Shown: positions 61,026 to 64,000 of the stretch, piece after piece | How positions within the stretch are numbered: the stretch's first letter is position 1 | How the letters are laid out: each line of letters starts with the position of its first letter | Source of the DNA: Fennellomyces sp. T-0311 | Taxonomy: Eukaryota > Mucoromycota > Mucoromycetes > Mucorales > Lichtheimiaceae | Length of the DNA stretch: 64,000 bases | Assembly: GCA_025266875.1 (NCBI GenBank) | Contig: JALLLT010000015.1 | Location: forward strand, 248,001-312,000 | Direction: 5' to 3' | Translations under genes and position numbers: made by a program | The notes under the pieces: generated by a model | The model's database searches: none | What the model was told of the DNA's origin: nothing | What the model saw: only the letters and a program-made list of their open reading frames with translations

Positions 61026-63589
61026 CTCCGCTTGAAGTCTTGGCAAAGAGAAGTAGTGGAAGCAGAATGTGTACCAACTTTCCATATATCATTTTCAAAA
61101 GCAGCACTAAAACACTACATTTATTCTATTTTTTGAAAAACAAGTTAACCTTTGAGTATTTTCTACGGTCTGTTCATAGTAGAGCCAGCTGATTCCTCTC
61201 GTCTCAGTGAAGTCATGTTGATGTAACAAGCTCGGCCAGACAAACATTTTAGATTTACTTTATTAGACTATCGAAATGTAGTACAATTCTATGCTTATTT
61301 TAGTTAAAATTGCACAAAAATACCAAGTCTGCATTAACAAGCACATGTGATACCACAGTAGACACAAGTTGATTCATATGGGCCATTTAGACGTGAGAAC
61401 TGTCCATATGTACTCTTCAATTACTATCTTAATTGAATTGATGAAATCCCTAATATGCTGAATCTCTCTTTTTCTCACGTAAAGCCTGCGTATGATAAGC
61501 AGCTCTTTCCAAACATTATGTGGAAGCCAGCACTTTTCCAGATGATCATAAGACGTTGGTGCGTGTAGCAGCGCACATTAATGGTAACCTACACTTCGCA
61601 TAATACTATATCCTTTTCAGTTTATTCCACATTGCATTTCTGCAGAATATGCATCTTAAAAAGAATGATACGATTAAATTATGTTACCTCCAATCAAAGG
61701 TATATGAAGAATTTGTTCGTTTAATAAATGATCATATGAGAATTTCACTGAGACTTATATTTTTTAGTTATCACTTGCTATCTACATATCAAACCTCTCT
61801 CATGTATTACAGCTGGTGATACCAAAAGGCATTTGTCGATGAGCCTTTTTGTCACCATCGCGCCTCCGTGTTAGCACATGCTGAGCCTACCTTTCATGAC
61901 GGTCCGTCTGCATGAACCAGACAGGTACTGATGAGAGTATGGCGTGGGAGCGTTCGCTTTGGTACGTACCTAGTCACTTGAGTTCAGAGAGATTCAGAGG
62001 GCCACAGGACTGGATATGGGACACGTTCCTGGTGGGACGAGTCAACACCAAGCATGCTAAATGGACCGTGTTCGAAAACCAAAATGCTACATAAGTATTA
62101 AGCAGTACTAAATCTCAACGAGCTTCTTCGTTGCGTCACTTGACACGTACTTATCGTCTTCTGCACAGCTGTATTCGTTATTGAAAAGCTTATATTACAT
62201 TAAGCTTCTCAATAGACGTGCGTGATTTAATCTCACTGGAAAGGTGGAAAAGCTATAGAACAGTAAATATATTCAATCCACGAATAATGGTTTGATGAAC
62301 CCAGTGATGCTTGGGGTTCTTCAACGGTTAGAAGACCTTGTTTCTCGTAATTTCGAGAACACTTATCATTAGGAGTCGCCTAAAAAAGGTATCAGGACGA
62401 GTTTGAACAAATGTATATGTACGTGAATAGTTTATATGAGGTTTCCTTTTCGTCAAACCATGCGAGGTACTTTTTGAGTTCACGCCGCAGATTGTTTCAA
62501 CTCGGCTTATTAAATTCCTTAATATCTTCCATCTCCTCAGACGTAAGCGCCTCGCATTGTATATAACACCGGGGTCGTCAATATCTAGGATAACGGAGCA
62601 GGGATAGAGAAATATACTGCTTAGTTGCAAACCAAGTGATCCGGATGTCCAATTATCGACTTGCCGTTCACACTTGCTCAGCGAGTTCCTTTGTAATACA
62701 AAGCTCTTCATTGCATTTTCGACAACGTCGCCCGTCGGAAGCTTCCGTTTCTTTTTTTAAATACGCGCATCTTTGCCATGCAACTGAAATGTAAACTGGA
62801 ATCGAAAATGTTGTCGTCGAAGTGCGACAGGTGCACTACTAGTTCGAGAGTGCTACTTAATTTGTATGCAGTAACCACTTTCTTCAACTTTGCTATTTAG
62901 CAAATACTTACTACGGAAAACGGCAGAGAGTATTTGGGACCAATCTGGCTGCCCACTTACCTGCATACGTACGTACTCGTTCAATTCTTTGACACTCGAT
63001 ATCCATAACTCTGGGTTATAATATTAAACGCCCTTAATAGAGGTAGTCTCCGTGCGAGGTCAATCTGTTCAAGAACCCTGATGCTTTTAGACGTTCCACG
63101 CTTGTCCATGCTTTTCCAAACGATGTTCTGCAAGTTGCCCAGCGCAGAAGCGCGTACTAAATTTCTTTCGCTTTAATGAACCTATTGAGATTGTCATATA
63201 TATTTGACTATAAAAAGCAAACTTATAGAGGTTCGGGAACTTGGATGCCATATGAATATGAAAATCATGCAAAAGCTTGAAGCAAGTTGCCTTGAAATGA
63301 AAGCCATCCCCACGGTCTCTGTGGTTCTCACCCCGTCTCTAGTGTACATTCTCAAGAAATATTTCAAGATAACGTCGGTCTGCCGCAGTACTGCAAGTAT
63401 GTTTTGCTGAGATATAGCACTTTATCCATACTTATGTGATGCTCTTACCAATTCGGACAGGCGAGACCAGCTTATCAACATTTAAACTGAGAATTTTCAA
63501 GCATTTTGTTCCCAATCAGTAATCGGCATAACAGTATATATATTGTACACACTGGTTTATGGCGCAAGCTATTAGGCTTTCACATCTAA
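61026..63589. other. Intergenic, 2.6 kb, no supported gene
   Basis: AT-rich region after the CNNM-like gene. A minus-strand ATG frame at 62328-62711 (127 aa) is the longest, but its best coding-like segment (ALTSEEMEDIKEFNKPS, then NNLRRELKKYLAWF) is in a different minus-strand frame broken by stops. This suggests a decayed gene of unknown family. Confidence 0.5.
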
Positions 63590-63842
63590 GGTGCGTTCGG
63601 ATGCAGAAGTCATTTTCAAAAGTCATTTTGGAAATATCAACTCTATCACCCAAAAACTGCTTCTTTTTCTGAAAAATGTATTTTGAAAAAGTACGTATGT
63701 GCTACTTTTGAGAAAGAAGTCATTCGGATTCAAAACGACCTTTTTACTCAAATGACACCTAGAACACCGCTTTGTGCAGAATGCATTTTCGCTCTTTAAT
63801 TATTTAAAAAAATGCATTCTGGTGGTTACCTGAACGCGCTCT
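63590..63842. mobile_element. Probable MITE (PIF/Harbinger- or Tourist-like), 253 bp
   Basis: The left end reads GGTGCGTTCGGATGCAGAA and the right end, on the opposite strand, reads AGAGCGCGTTCAGG, giving an imperfect terminal inverted repeat around GCGTTC. Both ends abut TAA (63587-63589 and 63843-63845), a possible 3-bp target duplication of the type used by PIF/Harbinger elements. The interior is AT-rich with no open frame and has subterminal copies of AGAAGTCATT. No second copy is seen in the window, so the call rests on structure alone. Confidence 0.45.
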
Positions 63843-64000
63843 TAATCGCGCTGAAGGAAGGATCGTTTCTGTGAGAAAGACCTACCTGGGTGGTGTTCAG
63901 TGATGATTATTCGTAAGAAGTTTTTTTTGGCATTGATTGGAATTTGCTAACGGACGTGTAAGTACTGAGTACTGGCATACTCAGATTTACATTGCAGAGG

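Noticed and set aside
62328..62711. 127-aa minus-strand frame
   Set aside because: Has an ATG, but the most protein-like segment lies in another frame interrupted by stops, so it is probably a shadow of a decayed gene.

Overview
The window is eukaryotic and looks like an early-diverging fungus, most likely Mucoromycota (Mucorales-like); that placement is inference. Coding genes are cut by many short introns (about 49-92 nt, mostly GT-AG), several have a TATA box 40-110 bp before the ATG, and compact gene blocks alternate with AT-rich stretches holding no intact gene. I spliced the genes by hand; in each model the exon phases add up and the join restores continuous family motifs.

Layout. 1-1981 (-): 5' part of a group III hybrid histidine kinase, running off the left edge. 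3787-5481 (+): multi-pass membrane protein of probable UPF0658 type. 5677-7510 (-): F-box/LRR protein. 7.5-12.1 kb: mostly non-genic. 12167-14420: two convergent, nearly identical metal-dependent decarboxylases (amidohydrolase-2 family), one apparently cytosolic and one with a signal peptide. 14.4-19.5 kb: non-genic with a hairpin and a short tandem array. 19477-21195 (-): secreted multicopper oxidase, divergent from an AP-1-like bZIP factor (21909-23529, +). 23836-26152 (-): membrane-anchored starch-synthase-like glycosyltransferase. 27924-30064 (-): TPR/F-box/LRR protein resembling Pof3/Dia2, divergent from an NHP6-type HMG protein (30679-31166, +).

31254-37491 is a dense minus-strand block: methylenetetrahydrofolate reductase, a short Rrg9/neugrin-like mitochondrial protein, a SUT1-type disaccharide transporter and mitochondrial phenylalanyl-tRNA synthetase, separated by only 69-146 bp. 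Then come deoxyribose-phosphate aldolase (38198-38972, -), an 11-exon anion:cation symporter-type MFS permease (41919-43987, +), a Set7-like SET protein (44291-44746, +), a PMR1-type Ca/Mn ATPase (47326-50579, +) convergent with a poly-Q UBA protein (50722-51798, -), another F-box protein (54386-55126, +), and a tight plus-strand trio: quadruple-CBS protein, chitin synthase and CNNM/Mam3-like transporter (55419-61025). 61-64 kb is non-genic apart from a probable MITE near the right end.

The genes are a typical mixture of housekeeping, transport, cell-wall and signalling functions; I see no classical biosynthetic cluster or defence system. The most unusual items are the inverted decarboxylase pair with a 326-bp near-identical tract and different targeting, the type II membrane-anchored GT5-like enzyme, and the frequency of microexons (14-26 nt) in membrane-protein genes.
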